DNA from: an uncultured Clostridium sp. | Lineage (GTDB): Bacteria; Bacillota; Clostridia; TANB77; CAG-508 | Assembly: GCA_900556865.1 (NCBI GenBank) | Contig: USQS01000013.1 | Span: 1-14,178 of the forward strand | DNA length: 14,178 nt | Direction: 5' to 3' | In this document: in pieces, positions 14,172 through 14,178 of the stretch | How positions within the stretch are numbered: the first letter of the stretch is position 1 | Layout: the number at the start of each line of letters is the position of its first letter | Notes under the pieces: model-generated | Database searches by the model: none | What the model was told of the DNA's origin: nothing | The model's input: the letters and a program-made list of their open reading frames with translations, nothing else | Program-made: the position numbers and the translations under genes

Positions 14172-14178
14172 GTCTTGC

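Overview
The window is chromosomal DNA from a low-GC anaerobic Firmicute, most likely a member of the Clostridia. The evidence is the strong A+T bias, the avoidance of GC-rich arginine codons, the GTG and TTG starts behind strong AGGAGG-type ribosome sites, Gram-positive-type S12 and S7, and an oxygen-sensitive anaerobic ribonucleotide reductase activase (NrdG). No genus is claimed. Almost everything is core housekeeping on the minus strand, so transcription runs from high to low coordinates.

Reading in the direction of transcription, a clear promoter (-35 at 14091-14096, -10 at 14068-14073) starts a cluster: metG (methionyl-tRNA synthetase, short form), an unrecognised coiled-coil protein broken into two reading frames (12434-10145), hrcA (heat-shock repressor), dnaB (replicative helicase) and tilS (tRNA-Ile lysidine synthetase, short form). 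Spacings are tight and no terminator is seen inside the cluster. ftsH follows with its own promoter and a hairpin behind it. nrdG is next and ends in a strong bidirectional terminator.

The second half is the str operon: rpsL (S12), rpsG (S7), fusA (EF-G) and the first 17 codons of tuf (EF-Tu) at the window edge. rpsL has a textbook promoter. tuf has a separate one in the fusA-tuf gap. The rpsG leader carries a nested hairpin suited to S7 autoregulation. A very long, nearly complete hairpin lies between rpsL and rpsG.

Between rpsL and nrdG, on the opposite strand, is a self-contained unit: promoter, GC-richer leader, a 67-residue two-helix membrane protein and a terminator. Its codon use differs from its neighbours.

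The points most worth a second look are: (1) the frame break in the coiled-coil gene, where dropping one base restores a continuous ~762-residue protein and where the only in-frame CGG codon of the window sits; (2) the 108-nt hairpin at 3109-3216, whose seven arm differences are all G-U compatible on the plus strand only; and (3) the compositionally odd small membrane gene divergent from rpsL. I do not see a defence system, CRISPR array, transposase, tRNA or rRNA.
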